Below are positions 33,801-40,444 of a stretch of DNA of 64,000 nucleotides, one piece after another (position 1 is the first letter of the stretch; each line of letters begins with the position of its first letter). The position numbers and the translations under genes were made by a program. The notes beneath the pieces are model-generated. The model saw only the letters and a list, made by a program, of their open reading frames with translations, had not been told where the DNA came from and did not search any database. This stretch comes from Eublepharis macularius. Its lineage: Eukaryota; Chordata; Lepidosauria; Squamata; Eublepharidae. The stretch covers positions 13,897,926 to 13,961,925 of the forward strand of contig NC_072802.1 of the NCBI RefSeq assembly GCF_028583425.1. Reading direction: 5' to 3'.

Positions 33801-35998
33801 ACAACAATACTGTGAGGTAGGTTAGGCTGAGAGTGAATGGCTGTCCTACAACTACCCAGCAAGCTTCCATGGCAGAGCAGGGATTCGGACCTGGATCACC
33901 TAGTTCAGCCACTTCACCACACTGTCTCTCTTTGTGTATGTAAAGCATGTGCGGTACCACTAAACAATGGCCCTTCCCCAGATTATCAACATTAAACATT
34001 TCTGTAGCACTTTTCAGGATACAAAGTAGATTCCCAAGGGTTCTCGTTTATCCCCATAACACCACGTGAGGAAGATGAAGATGACAGAGTATAGGATCTC
34101 CCACTACATTGACCGCAAGCAATCATGTTCATGCGCTTGTTTATATGGTCATCTGTGCCTTCTGTGAGATTACATGCACCTGCCTATGTAGATGTGAACA
34201 ATGCACAGGAGAATGGAGGAGAGGCCGTGGCTCTGGGGTGGGTCACCTGCTTTGCACACAGAAAGCTTTCGCTCTGATTCGGCCCCAGGCATCTCCCGTT
34301 AGAAGTAAGGATGTGCATTTGGATATACCCACGCTGAAATTATACCCAAAATTAGCTGTTGCGAGTCAGCTTGACCAAAAACACTCTCAAAATTCTAGAA
34401 GTTAACAAAAAATTCTCTCCCAGAATTTTGGCAATGTTTCAATTTTGAGGAGGTACAGGAATGAGGAGAAACAGGAAGCTGGCCCACCAAACAGCTATTA
34501 GTCCTGTCTCTGTCCCTTTAAAGAGATTATAAATACTGCCTAACTCCTGATTGTGAGTAGAGCGGAGGCCAGGTCTACTGCCATCGGAACTAATGGGGCC
34601 ATTACTTACTTTCGTGTGTGTGTGTGTGTTATGTGCCGTCAAGTCAGCTCCGACCTATGGCAACCCTGTGAATGAAAGACCTCCAAAATACCCTATCATT
34701 AACAGACTTGCTCAGATCTTGCAAACGGGAAGATGTGGCTTCTTTTATTGAGTCAAGCCATCTCCTACAGCCTTCCACTTTTCCTAGCATTATTGACTTT
34801 TCCAGAGAATCTTGTCTTCTCATGATGTGACCAAAGTACAATAGCCTTAATTTTGTCATTTTAGCTTCTAGGAAGAATTCAGGCTTGTATCTGCAAAACT
34901 TTCCTCCAACACCACATTTCAAATGACTCAGTTTTCTTCCTGACAGCTTTCTTCACTGTCCAATGGGTAGACCTGGCCTTTTACATCCCATAAGAAATAG
35001 TGGCCAATATTTCCAACGGCAGGTAGACCCAGCTGTCAGCTATTAGGCAGGGCCTCTAGTCCCTTTGAAATTTAAACAGAGGCAGAGACTAACAGCTGCT
35101 TGGCAGGGCCAGCTTCCCCTCTCCCCCTCCCACCCTGCACCTGCTGCCTCTGGGGGGGAATATGGGAGGAACTGGGAAAATGTTCACAAATTTTCAGGAC
35201 CCTAAAAAAAAACCCCTCAGAACAGAACAAAGGCACAGAAACTTGTATATAATAAAAACCATGCCCTTCTGGAAATCCAGATCCAAAATTAACTCAATTT
35301 TTAAAAAGGGAATAACCCTAGTTGAAAGACTCTCAGATAGCAGGTGTTAGGAAAGAGCTGAGCCTCTGCCCATCAGTGCAGGCAATACTGGGTTAGCCAG
35401 ACCAATAACCCGAAGTGGAACATCCCACTCACAAGTTGCCCTTCGCAAGAGCCATGCCAAATCTCACCTTCCCTTAAAATGTTAAATCAGGTCTGCCGTA
35501 AGCAGGGCATTTCAGATTTGACTCAGTTTTAGGCCCCCTCCCCGCATTATATAAAAACTGGCTTGATGTCGAAAGCCATCTCACATGGCATGCTTGCTCC
35601 ATCATTTAAACTCTGCTGAGGTGTAGATTACGATTACTGGCGCCTCATTTTGCTCATGCAACAAACACATCTTTTGGCATTTTCTGCAACTTTACTGATC
35701 CTTGAAATTTGCTTTAAATTGCAAACATTTGTTTTAGCACACAGCAGCTGGAGCAGAAGGTGGCGGTCAGTCACTTGTTTCCCCTGGATCTTGCCTGGAG
35801 GATTTCCGAGCCACTCCATTCATAGAATGCAACGGTGCCCGAGGAACCTGCCACTATTTTGCAAACAAGTACAGCTTTTGGCTGACCACAGTAGAACAAA
35901 CTCAGCAATTTGTCCACCCGCCTCTCTCAGAAACGCTGAAAGCGGGACTGCTCCGGACACGAGTGGGCCGATGCCAGGTGTGCATGAAGAACTTGTAG
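663..35998 (+). CDS. COL4A6: COL4A6 collagen IV alpha-6 chain, 3' half (18 exons, 5' part outside window)
   Basis: This gene encodes a secreted basement-membrane collagen chain; family knowledge places alpha-6 with alpha-5 in a trimer. Eighteen exons with AG/GT borders join in one frame of 2555 coding bases, about 850 residues. Fifteen encode Gly-X-Y repeats with natural interruptions, and most begin with the last two bases of a split Gly codon, as is typical of type IV genes. The last three exons encode the NC1 domain, with all twelve expected cysteines. The assignment to alpha-6 rather than alpha-2 rests on NC1 strings such as [30 protein letters not shown] and [10 protein letters not shown], and on the neighbours ATG4A and PSMD10. 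The human chain is about 1690 residues, so roughly the C-terminal half is here. The LKAG lysine and a Met-rich loop are present, consistent with sulfilimine cross-linking. Confidence 0.95.
862..1188. mobile_element. Palindromic hAT-type MITE with perfect 8-bp target duplication
   Basis: The element starts CAGGGCTTTTTTTC and ends with the inverse. GTCGGAAG flanks it on both sides (854-861 and 1189-1196). An 8-bp duplication and CAGGG termini fit the hAT superfamily. The interior is a long inverted repeat centred near 990. Relatives are at 8688-8932 and 14799-15022. Confidence 0.9.
1313..1404 (+). pseudogene. Exon-like collagen segment 1 (weakly spliced or decayed COL4A6 exon)
   Basis: After a TGATTCAG acceptor the frame reads [13 protein letters not shown] and then GNPGADGPF. 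The Gly pattern is partly lost. An in-frame stop follows four bases after the segment, and the only donor is a weak GTTTAG. The start phase fits the exon ending at 833, and the end is phase 0. It may be a decayed exon or a chance match. Confidence 0.35.
1768..1861 (+). pseudogene. Exon-like collagen segment 2 (candidate or decayed COL4A6 exon)
   Basis: 94 bp between CTCAAAGTCAG and a strong donor GTGAGA. The frame reads [20 protein letters not shown] and then GSSYGIQGA plus a split G. Several expected Gly positions carry Ser, Asp or Ala, one step from Gly codons. It enters in phase 0 and leaves in phase 1, which fits segment 1 before it and the exon at 3422 after it. Confidence 0.35.
2120..2313 (+). 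repeat. CR1/L2-like LINE 3' tail
   Basis: The sequence runs into AACCCACTCTGAACCCAC, GGGAGAGCGGG and TATAAATCTAATAAATAAA, the usual form of CR1/L2-clade 3' ends in amniotes. 5' truncated. Confidence 0.55.
3422..3565 (+). CDS. COL4A6: COL4A6 exon, Gly-X-Y
   Basis: 144 bp between TTTGCAACCAG and GTAAGC. It reads (G)[18 protein letters not shown] and then [16 protein letters not shown]. It has split-Gly phase at both ends and no interruption. Confidence 0.93.
3752..3874 (+). CDS. COL4A6: COL4A6 exon with collagen interruption
   Basis: 123 bp between CTTGTTCAG and GTATCC. Gly-X-Y is broken by [18 protein letters not shown], and a second short break reads GLGG. Such imperfections are normal in collagen IV and provide flexibility. 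Confidence 0.92.
4265..4446 (+). CDS. COL4A6: COL4A6 exon, ends on a whole codon
   Basis: 182 bp after AAATATAG, with donor GTAAGT. It starts in a split Gly codon, includes the short break GLPSREKG, and ends after GLPGES in phase 0. The next exon starts with a whole Gly codon, so the frame is kept. Confidence 0.92.
4600..4915 (+). repeat. LINE 3'-end-like repeat ending in (AAAT)n
   Basis: It ends GGGAAGGCGGCATAGAAATA and then AAATAAATAAAT. The copy at about 16290-16470 has the same layout (CTTGGG, GGCATAAAAATG, AAATAAATAAA), so this is an interspersed family, probably of the L2/CR1 type. Confidence 0.5.
5215..5665. repeat. GGCC-rich degenerate tandem repeat
   Basis: Phrases such as GATCCTGGCCATT, CAGGCCC and TTGGGCC recur irregularly about every 20-35 bp. 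Several overlapping open frames on both strands arise from this low-complexity sequence and are not genes. Confidence 0.6.
5985..6048 (+). CDS. COL4A6: COL4A6 exon, starts with a whole Gly codon
   Basis: 64 bp after TCCTTCCCCAG, with donor GTAAGT. It reads [19 protein letters not shown] plus PK. The phase-0 start matches the phase-0 end of the preceding exon, and the exon returns to split-Gly phase at its end. Confidence 0.92.
6170..6330 (+). repeat. CR1/L2-like LINE 3' tail
   Basis: AATCCGCCCTGGGCCTGC, GTAAGGCGGAATAAA and AAATAAATAAA match the usual 3' end of CR1/L2 elements in reptiles. Confidence 0.55.
7545..8070 (+). repeat. Old CR1-type LINE fragment (C-terminal part of ORF2)
   Basis: Scattered translated matches fit the post-RT tail of CR1 ORF2: a VRPHLEYC-like start, L-E-K-V-like text, then a block like [15 protein letters not shown]. 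The frame is broken throughout, so this is an old copy. It is recognised from memory of CR1 proteins. Confidence 0.5.
8214..8425 (+). repeat. 5S-rRNA-derived SINE
   Basis: The head matches 5S rRNA: TCAGATCTCAGAAGCTAATC, then GGCCTGGTTAGTACTGGGAT and GGGAGACC, covering the internal promoter boxes. The tail has GCCTTGAAAACCCTAC and GTAAGTCAGCTGCAACTTGA, like a BovB 3' end. It is a SINE rather than a functional 5S gene, because the body continues well past 5S length and diverges. Confidence 0.8.
8688..8932. mobile_element. Palindromic hAT-type MITE
   Basis: Same CAGGGCTTTTTTTC ends and palindromic interior as 862-1188, but shorter (about 245 bp). Flanking duplication is not recognisable, so this copy may be older. 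Confidence 0.8.
9270..9570. repeat. Pieces of a tRNA/MIR-like SINE in both orientations
   Basis: 9270-9355 reads forward (GTGAGGATAAAACGGAGGAA, then GGGTATAAATGAAGTAAATA). 9430-9560 reads inverted (ACCCTGTGAGGTAAGCCAGG, then GATCTGAACCTGGCTTTCCC). The family also appears at about 33750-33920, 51030-51140 and 53985-54150. Confidence 0.55.
10824..10898 (+). CDS. COL4A6: COL4A6 exon
   Basis: 75 bp after CTTCCAG, with donor GTAAGA. It reads (G)[19 protein letters not shown] and then DSGIP. One irregular step (GETFG) breaks the repeat. It follows a 4.8-kb intron. Confidence 0.92.
11213..11253. repeat. (TTG)n and (AAT)n microsatellites
   Basis: About eight TTG units run directly into about six AAT units. 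There is no other content. Confidence 0.9.
11404..11511 (+). CDS. COL4A6: COL4A6 exon
   Basis: 108 bp. The acceptor ends in the less common GAG (TTCTTTTGAG), and the donor is GTAGCT. It reads (G)[16 protein letters not shown] and then [14 protein letters not shown]. Confidence 0.91.
12686..12793 (+). CDS. COL4A6: COL4A6 exon
   Basis: 108 bp after TTCACCTCTAG, with donor GTATGA. It reads (G)[18 protein letters not shown] followed by further Gly-X-Y, ending GIAGLK. Short break at GIGG. Confidence 0.92.
13529..13600 (+). CDS. COL4A6: COL4A6 exon
   Basis: 72 bp after CTTTTCCCCAG, with donor GTAAGT. It reads (G)[18 protein letters not shown] and then PPGTP, without interruption. Confidence 0.92.
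13965..14165 (+). repeat. tRNA-derived SINE
   Basis: The head GGGCTGTGGCTTAGTGGCAG has a Pol III A-box form, and GGTTCAATCCCTGGC is a B-box. The body continues GACGTGAAAGACATCTGCTT and ends near TATAAAGTAGCTTCATGT. The same family is at about 22268-22480. Confidence 0.75.
14799..15022. mobile_element. Palindromic hAT-type MITE with perfect 8-bp target duplication
   Basis: Same family as 862-1188. GTTGATTC flanks the element on both sides (14791-14798 and 15023-15030). Confidence 0.9.
15653..15778 (+). CDS. COL4A6: COL4A6 exon with short breaks
   Basis: 126 bp after TTTTGATTAG, with donor GTAAGT. It starts (G)[17 protein letters not shown] and later contains [11 protein letters not shown], so two short interruptions sit in otherwise regular Gly-X-Y. 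Confidence 0.92.
16994..18336. mobile_element. hAT-like non-autonomous element with nested insertion
   Basis: The ends are TAGAGATGGGCACGAA and the inverse TTCGTGCCCATGTCTA. Poly-A plus CCC sequence flanks both sides, compatible with an 8-bp duplication blurred by A-tract slippage. The element carries the palindromic insertion at 17606-17986. No coding frame of note. Confidence 0.65.
17606..17986. mobile_element. Palindromic family B element, nested
   Basis: The left arm reads GTTAGTCTGTAGTAGC, AGTCCAGTAGCACC and GCATAAGCTTTCGAGAATC. AGAGAGGGGAAG flanks both sides (17594-17605 and 17987-17998). The interior carries about 200 bp not shared with other copies. The duplication is 12 bp, or at least 8 bp if the AGAG belongs to the element. 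Confidence 0.75.
18605..19535 (-). mobile_element. 5'-truncated LINE with open C-terminal frame
   Basis: A 231-codon minus-strand frame (19529 to 18834) contains the cysteine/histidine arrangement [18 protein letters not shown] plus RCPFH, like the C-terminal knuckle of non-LTR reverse transcriptase proteins. An A/T-rich 3' UTR follows and ends in ATTC repeats near 18610. The clade is uncertain. The open frame suggests a fairly recent insertion. Confidence 0.7.
19692..19808 (+). CDS. COL4A6: COL4A6 exon with interruption
   Basis: 117 bp after TTCTTCCAG, with donor GTACGG. It reads (G)[15 protein letters not shown], then the break [10 protein letters not shown], then [14 protein letters not shown]. 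Confidence 0.92.
19809..21894. other. COL4A6 intron with GC-rich block
   Basis: 19809-20700 shows nothing recognisable. 20708-21890 is a GC-rich segment of unknown origin (entered separately). Confidence 0.5.
20708..21890. repeat. GC-rich unclassified segment with 54-bp tandem repeats, possible retroelement relic
   Basis: About 1.2 kb much richer in G+C than its surroundings. Around 21180-21400 a 54-bp unit (18 residues, minus-strand text like [14 protein letters not shown]) repeats four times. A minus-strand TATA-like CCCTATATAAGG lies near 21010, and TGTCAGGG starts the block. This could be part of an LTR element, but no protein domain is recognised. A 216-codon minus-strand frame (21943-21293) overlaps a real collagen exon and is not called. 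Confidence 0.35.
21895..22056 (+). CDS. COL4A6: COL4A6 exon
   Basis: 162 bp after GCCCTAG, with donor GTACAA. It reads (G)[18 protein letters not shown] and then regular Gly-X-Y ending GASGFK. GPAFNQG is an interruption. A GC-rich repeat block lies directly upstream. Confidence 0.92.
22268..22480 (+). repeat. tRNA-derived SINE, second copy
   Basis: ACAGTTCAGTAGTAGAGCAT and GGTTCAATCCCCGATATTTC carry the A- and B-boxes. GATGTGAAAGACCTCCATCT follows, as in 13965-14165. Confidence 0.75.
23213..23400. mobile_element. Palindromic foldback element, family A
   Basis: Near copy of 186-385: AGAGCCAAGC ends, inverted halves with GAACAGGGAGGAATACATGG, centre at TTGATCAAGTGGAGC. Confidence 0.8.
25619..26314. 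mobile_element. Long palindrome, large family A foldback
   Basis: Two inverted arms of about 340 bp, differing at only a small fraction of positions by eye, meet near 25965. The ends AGAGCCAAGC-ACAAGTGAC are shared with family A. Mirror-image open frames appear on both strands because of the symmetry, and they are not genes. Confidence 0.85.
27043..27141 (+). CDS. COL4A6: COL4A6 exon
   Basis: 99 bp after CTCTTCTCAG, with donor GTGAGT. It reads (G)[18 protein letters not shown] and ends GPKGEKGHR, without interruption. It follows a 5-kb repeat-rich intron. Confidence 0.93.
27142..28694. other. Two short COL4A6 introns
   Basis: A (GGT)n run near 27187-27210 and a (TCTA)n run near 27440-27465. 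Nothing else recognised apart from the exon at 27792-27938. Confidence 0.5.
27792..27938 (+). CDS. COL4A6: COL4A6 exon with longer interruption
   Basis: 147 bp after TATGTGCAG, with donor GTAAAA. The break [17 protein letters not shown] lies between regular stretches, and a smaller one, GIPASNG, follows. Confidence 0.92.
28695..28811 (+). CDS. COL4A6: COL4A6 exon, last fully collagenous exon
   Basis: 117 bp after AACAACAG, with donor GTAAGT. It reads (G)[18 protein letters not shown] and ends GSQGPE, without interruption. Confidence 0.93.
30095..31169. mobile_element. hAT-like non-autonomous element, family C
   Basis: The right end ACACACCCCTAG matches the ends of 38313-39167 and 56594-57494. 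The interior shares blocks with 56594-57494: GGGCTAAGTTGCAA, CAGTTTGGTTTGGG and TTTTGGTTCT. The left end is approximate. Confidence 0.55.
31364..31450 (-). repeat. CR1 LINE 3' end
   Basis: Read in reverse this is the classic CR1 terminus. On the plus strand: CATAGAATAGAATCATAGAA, GGTTGGAAGGGACCTCT and CAAGTCCAACCTCCT. Heavily 5' truncated. Confidence 0.8.
31594..31785 (+). CDS. COL4A6: COL4A6 exon: end of triple helix and start of NC1
   Basis: 192 bp after TTTCTCTCCAG, with donor GTAAGC. The last Gly-X-Y run ([13 protein letters not shown]) passes into NC1 at [16 protein letters not shown]. The first NC1 cysteine is in [18 protein letters not shown] closes the exon. Confidence 0.95.
33066..33352 (+). 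CDS. COL4A6: COL4A6 NC1 exon
   Basis: 287 bp after CCCCGCAG, with donor GTAAGG, ending in phase 0. It carries cysteines 2 to 7 of NC1: GSC, IYC, EVC, SRC, SVC and PQCP. The Met-rich loop PIPMMPV is present. [12 protein letters not shown] ends the exon. Confidence 0.96.
33740..33925 (-). repeat. tRNA/MIR-like SINE, reversed
   Basis: ATCCTCACAACAATACTGTG, AGGTAGGTTAGGCTGAG and CAGGGATTCGGACCTGG are the reverse of the family at 53985-54150. GATTCGGACC holds the inverted B-box. Confidence 0.6.
34627..34985 (-). mobile_element. BovB/RTE LINE 3' end
   Basis: The minus strand encodes [20 protein letters not shown], then [19 protein letters not shown] and [17 protein letters not shown], the C-terminal text of BovB-like ORFs. 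It ends in a GTGCCGTCAAGTCAGCTCC-type 3' terminus next to a (GT)n run. 5' truncated. Confidence 0.75.
35738..35998 (+). CDS. COL4A6: COL4A6 terminal NC1 exon with stop
   Basis: 261 bp after TTTGTTTTAG. It starts [19 protein letters not shown] and carries the last five NC1 cysteines. It ends RCQVCMKNL followed by TAG. The ETLKAG lysine motif is conserved. Confidence 0.96.
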   Translation, partial: HTAAGAEGGGQSLVSPGSCLEDFRATPFIECNGARGTCHYFANKYSFWLTTVEQTQQFVHPPLSETLKAGLLRTRVGRCQVCMKNL

Positions 35999-36840
35999 CA
36001 AAGGTTCCAACCAGTGGATGCCAACAAAGAGGCTTGCACGCTGATTTGGCTGGAGGTCAAGGAACACACACAGATTTCTTTCAGCTGTGGTAACAATCCT
36101 GAGGGAACCCGCAAAACCAGGTTTTCCCACAGTTAGGGGGAGAAATCCCCCTCTGGGACTTGTGTCTGTGTCACAGAACATGGTGCTACATATTTTTCTT
36201 CCTGGCTACCTCAAAAAGCCTTTCTTTTTTTCCCAGTAGCTGCATCTGACTGTTCCCTCCTCTCAGTGAGATGCCCGACAGGTTTATAATAGGATTTCAA
36301 GCGGACTCTGAGAGGGGGGGGGGTCTGGCCATTAGGCAGGCTTCACATGTTAATGAGCTGAAACCTGCAGATAACTCCACAAAAGTGACCAGGCCAAAAA
36401 AAAAAAAAGTCTTGTAGCTTGCCTGCGTACACAACTATTTTAGTAATTTGTTTTATGCCTAAAAGTACCACAAGCTGGGCATACGTTGCCCCACCAATTG
36501 CTGGTATTCAGTCACATCCTGCCTCTGAATCTGGAGATTTCATTTCACTGTTGTGGCTACTAGTAACCATTGCAAGACCTACCCTGTATTCATTTGTCTG
36601 TTGGAGGACAGGAATGCAGGAGACAGAACTCCCAGCGGTTTTCCTATATAAACGTGAAGACCTTGTCTGGAGAGGGGATGGGGGGGTGGTTAAAGCCTTC
36701 CATTCTGTGCCCTTTTCCTGACTTCAAATAGCCCTGCGGGGCTGCTGTCTTGCCCCACTTGGAGCAAACGTAGAGGTCCTGGATCAATTGCCAGTTATGC
36801 TTTCCAAACGGGGAAAATAAAGGCTTTACATTTCAGGTCA
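35999..36840 (+). other. COL4A6: Probable COL4A6 3' UTR
   Basis: No coding signal follows the stop. The first good AATAAA is at 36816-36821, giving a 3' UTR of roughly 0.84 kb. The end is inferred from this signal alone. Confidence 0.5.
36816..36821 (+). terminator. Candidate polyadenylation signal for COL4A6
   Basis: AATAAA lies 818 bp past the stop codon, on the sense strand. It is not verified by transcripts. Confidence 0.5.
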
Positions 36841-37197
36841 AGAAAGTGGTGCAGGGGGAGGGTTTCAACTTGGCCTTTCCCTTGATCCTGATCCAGAGCG
36901 TTTCCTACGTGCTTAATCACATGGCTTCAGCTGTCCTCTCAGATGTAGCTCACTTTCATTTGGCTGGCTGAAGTCTCTGTGATGGATTGGTATTAGTCTC
37001 AACATGAGTGATCCCCATATGTTTTATGGAATATATTCTGCACTCCTCTGCTTTGCCTGATCTTCTCTGCTGTTGTCACTTCGGGCTTGTGATGCAGTTG
37101 TATTCGGGACAGTGATGGGGTTACCAACAAATCCACCTGTGAAATTTCTAACCAGGTCAATGAAGGTTGGGAGCTTTAGATGGCACACCTAAGAACT

Positions 37198-37305
37198 TAG
37201 GATCAAAACACACAAGACAAAATACACTTGAATTACACTCGAATTACAAAATACTCAATTTACCTGTGTAATTCGAGTGTATTTTGTCTTGTGTGGTGAG
37301 ACCCT
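37198..37305. mobile_element. Short palindromic MITE
   Basis: ACACAAGACAAAATACAC and its inverse bracket a short centre containing ACACTCGAATTACA and its inverse. About 108 bp. Family unknown. Confidence 0.65.
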
Positions 37306-38312
37306 TAGTTTCACCCTGTGTAAAAAGCCACACTCTACCACTGTTAATAGCAGATGTCAAACTCCATTCCGACTCCATGACCCTTGTTGACAGTTATTGG
37401 GTAACCCTGACTCTGTCTGACTATTTGCATATGGTGTTACCTGAACCCAAGTGAAACTTCCTTTTCTCTTGGGTTTTGTAGCTATATATTTGGCCTTATC
37501 TTTCAGAGGTAGCCTTGGAACTGTTAATACCTAAGTAGTAATAGACTATTAAACACTTTCGGTTTATGCTGATGTTAACACTGAGATGGTGGCTGAATCT
37601 TTTATACTACTCAAACCATTTCATTTTCATCTTCCTTCTGCCAATTTTTGAAAAAATGACTTTTTAATGCACTGCTGAAAGCATCTTTAGGGCACTGATT
37701 GTACTTTTCATTGTTATTTTTAACTCAGAGCCATAAACCAGAAAAAAATGCCAGTTTTGTGAATTATATTCCCTTCTTACTGCTAAAGAAAAGTTGCTGA
37801 TGGCCACGCATTGTGTAAAATGCATCAAAACCAGAGGAAACTTGCAGTCTTGGCTGAATGGGAGGTTGGTTGAAGGGCAAGAGGTGCTCCCAGAGTCTTC
37901 TGGAATTCAAATGGAATGTACAGGCCAAGGTGTTGCTCCAAACCAAACCTCACTGAGTACAGTAGAATGCAGGCGCAAAGGACTGCGGGCTGCACTAGCA
38001 AAAGGGATTTTGGAATTCTCAACTTAAGACTCGTCAGACCACCAGTCCATCGAATTCAGCCAGGAATTTCTAGTAACTGTAGCTGAGACCCAGTAGCTTT
38101 TCTGGGTCTCTGCTAGAGAAAGCTCTCAAGAAGCACCTTTACCTGGAGAGGCCAGAGTCTGGGCTTCAGCATGCAAAGCAGGTGGTGGCCCAGTTCACCA
38201 TGGCCATATTTCTGTGGCTTGATGGCATAAGCCAAGGAATGGGTGTTGAAGTAGCCCCCAGCTTTGCTTGTATATGTCTTCAGCCCAGGAATTGCGTAAG
38301 ATGCATCATGAA

Positions 38313-39167
38313 TAGGAATGTTCACTTTTTTTAAAAGTTGGGGTTTTTTATTCAGGTTCTGGGGAGGCCATAGATACCAGTATTCCTGATATTCAGGCCC
38401 TCCTGTACCAGTTTGGTATTCAGATCCAGGGGTTTGTGGGGGTTCAAAAGTTAACTAGGTCCATTATTTAATCTTTCCAGGGGTCTGGAGTGGCTGTTTT
38501 TGAAGCAAATGGCACCAAAACTGCAGCAAAGCTACTGCTGCCTGCCCCCCAAGTTTCAAATAGATTAGGTCAAGGGGTCCGATTCTATGGGCCCCTTAAC
38601 AAGGCACCTCCAGCTATTCTCCATTTTTCCTATGAGTGGGGGGGATCCAATGCTTTCTGCAGGGCAAAGAAGCCTTAGCTAGACATACAAGAGCAACCAA
38701 TGAACACAAGCCTCCCACTGCAAAAATGACCAACAAAGCCCAACAGAACCAGAGAATCCCAGCAGAACCAACCTTGCAGCAGGTGGCAGACCAGAGCAGC
38801 CAAGCGTGCACTCCCAACAAATCTCACCTTGAAGCTACCCGCAGCCAGGTCAGCATTTCTGTGAGCTATGAGAGAATGGCCATGACTGGAAAGACAGTTG
38901 AGCTCCCACTAACGTGCAATGCCATTCACTTGTGAGAGTTGCTGCCCTCCTCCCTTTTTTACCCAGGAAACCTCCAAAAGCAAGAGAAAAAGGCTGTTGC
39001 AACCTTTAAAATGCTGGCCCCAGTTATCTCCAAATATTTTTGAGAATAATCACAATCAGAAGGCCAGCTTATCCGAAAATTTTGGCTACAGACCCAGGTT
39101 CCTGAGGGTGCTCAGAAAATAGCAATAAGGTATTCTCAAAGTGGAAATATCAAAGTGCACACCCCTG
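38313..39167. mobile_element. hAT-like non-autonomous element, family C, with 8-bp duplication
   Basis: The ends TAGGAATGTTCAC and GTGCACACCCCTG are imperfect inverses. ATCATGAA (38305-38312) and ATCATAAA (39168-39175) form an 8-bp duplication with one mismatch. No transposase frame. Confidence 0.75.
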
Positions 39168-39454
39168 ATCATAAATGCATAGAGAACTTGTTTATATAAT
39201 GCCACTAACGGTATGTCATACTTTGCAGAATACAAGACATCAGCTCCTGCCCCGGTCTAAAATTTGGCACAAAGGAGAGGGAAGTAGATGCATTCCTTCG
39301 CCTTACACACTTAGGCTTTGCTTCAGCAGGAGGGGAACCCAAACTTTACCAAAATGGTCAGCCCTGAGTGGCCACCAAATGATATAGCCATAGATGAAGG
39401 CAACTGTCATTGGGTATGGTAAGTCAAGACAACCCACAATAACTAGCTTATTGA

Positions 39455-40379
39455 ATGTTTAAGAAATTTATTAGACGCACATGTAAAGTGCTCTTACAGA
39501 AAAAAAAGTGTAAATGTTTCTATTTTAAAATAAATAAGATACAATTTAAAGGAAAGGCTCTTTGCTCAGAAGCAAAAGTAAAAGTTTTAATAATGATTTG
39601 AACTTAAGGTCATTGTGAAATGTGCATAATGAGAATTAGGAAGGAAGGAAGCAACCCCGACAAGATTTGGGACTGCCTTTTCCTGACCAACCACCCCTTC
39701 CTTTCCAGGGAACAGAAGGCTTGCGCAAGAGATGCTGTTCAGGAGGTTAGAGGGTTGCCTTCCACACCCCCAATTTCTTTATCTATCTCCTAGAAATAGG
39801 AGGACAATTGAAAATCACATTGATAAGACGGTTCCTGTTATAGAAACAAAGTGCGGTTGCCAACACCTTAAATATTTTAACAAAACCTGCTTTCCTCCTG
39901 ATCCCGTTGATCTCTTAAAACAAGACAATGAAACTCTTTTTCCCAAGCTACTGTCCATGTGAGGGAACAAGAGGTAAACACACTCCGTTTACCTCAACGT
40001 CATGCTTTCGGCGTGAGCAGAAGTATTGCATTATACGACACAGACTAGTAATAGCCATCCAGGGTAGCGAAGCCTCCAAGGCAAATCCCCAGCTACAGAG
40101 CAGAGCTGTTAGTCTGATTGTCCTTTTCTCTATCCCAAGAAATTCATTTCCATCAGAGATAATACATTGGGGGGCGGGGGATGCGTGTCTGAGTCCAGGA
40201 TTGATTCTCTTCCCTTCTTGAGCAATGTTCTGAACTCTCGCCTCCGTTCCCAGAGCTACTCAGTTCTTGTGCTCTATGTGCAGGTCATATTCAGGCACTT
40301 TGGGGCTAGAAAGGCTGTGTGTTCTTAGACACGGGCATGTGCTGCACACAGGCACACAACAGGCCAGCTTATGCTTCCT
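39455..40379 (-). other. ATG4A: Probable ATG4A 3' UTR
   Basis: Noncoding sequence downstream of the stop. AATAAA on the minus strand at 39467-39472 is the best nearby signal, giving about 0.9 kb. This is inferred. Confidence 0.5.
39467..39472 (-). terminator. Candidate polyadenylation signal for ATG4A
   Basis: TTTATT on the plus strand reads AATAAA in the sense of ATG4A. Confidence 0.5.
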
Positions 40380-40444
40380 TCAGACACTCAGGATCTCGAA
40401 CTCTTCTTCCAATTCAAAAAGCTTATCCGTGGACTCAATGAGCT
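40380..40444 (-). CDS. ATG4A: ATG4A terminal exon
   Basis: 65 bp, acceptor TTTCCACAG. It encodes (E)LIESTDKLFELEEEFEILSV and stop TGA. The C-terminal FEIL fits the LC3-interacting motif known in ATG4 proteins. Confidence 0.94.

Larger units (their letters stand above)
31786..35737. other. Introns within the COL4A6 NC1 region
   Basis: It holds a repeat arm near 32760-32950 (palindromic-family-like), a reversed tRNA/MIR-like SINE near 33750-33920 and a BovB 3' end (34627-34985). Nothing recognised in 31790-32750 or 35000-35730. Confidence 0.5.
36841..39450. other. COL4A6-ATG4A tail-to-tail intergenic region
   Basis: It holds a short palindromic MITE (37198-37305) and a hAT-like element (38313-39167). 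No coding sequence recognised. Confidence 0.55.

Noticed and set aside
31594-35998. Assignment to COL4A2 rather than COL4A6
   Set aside because: The NC1 text resembles both, but [24 protein letters not shown] and the ATG4A/PSMD10 neighbours favour COL4A6.
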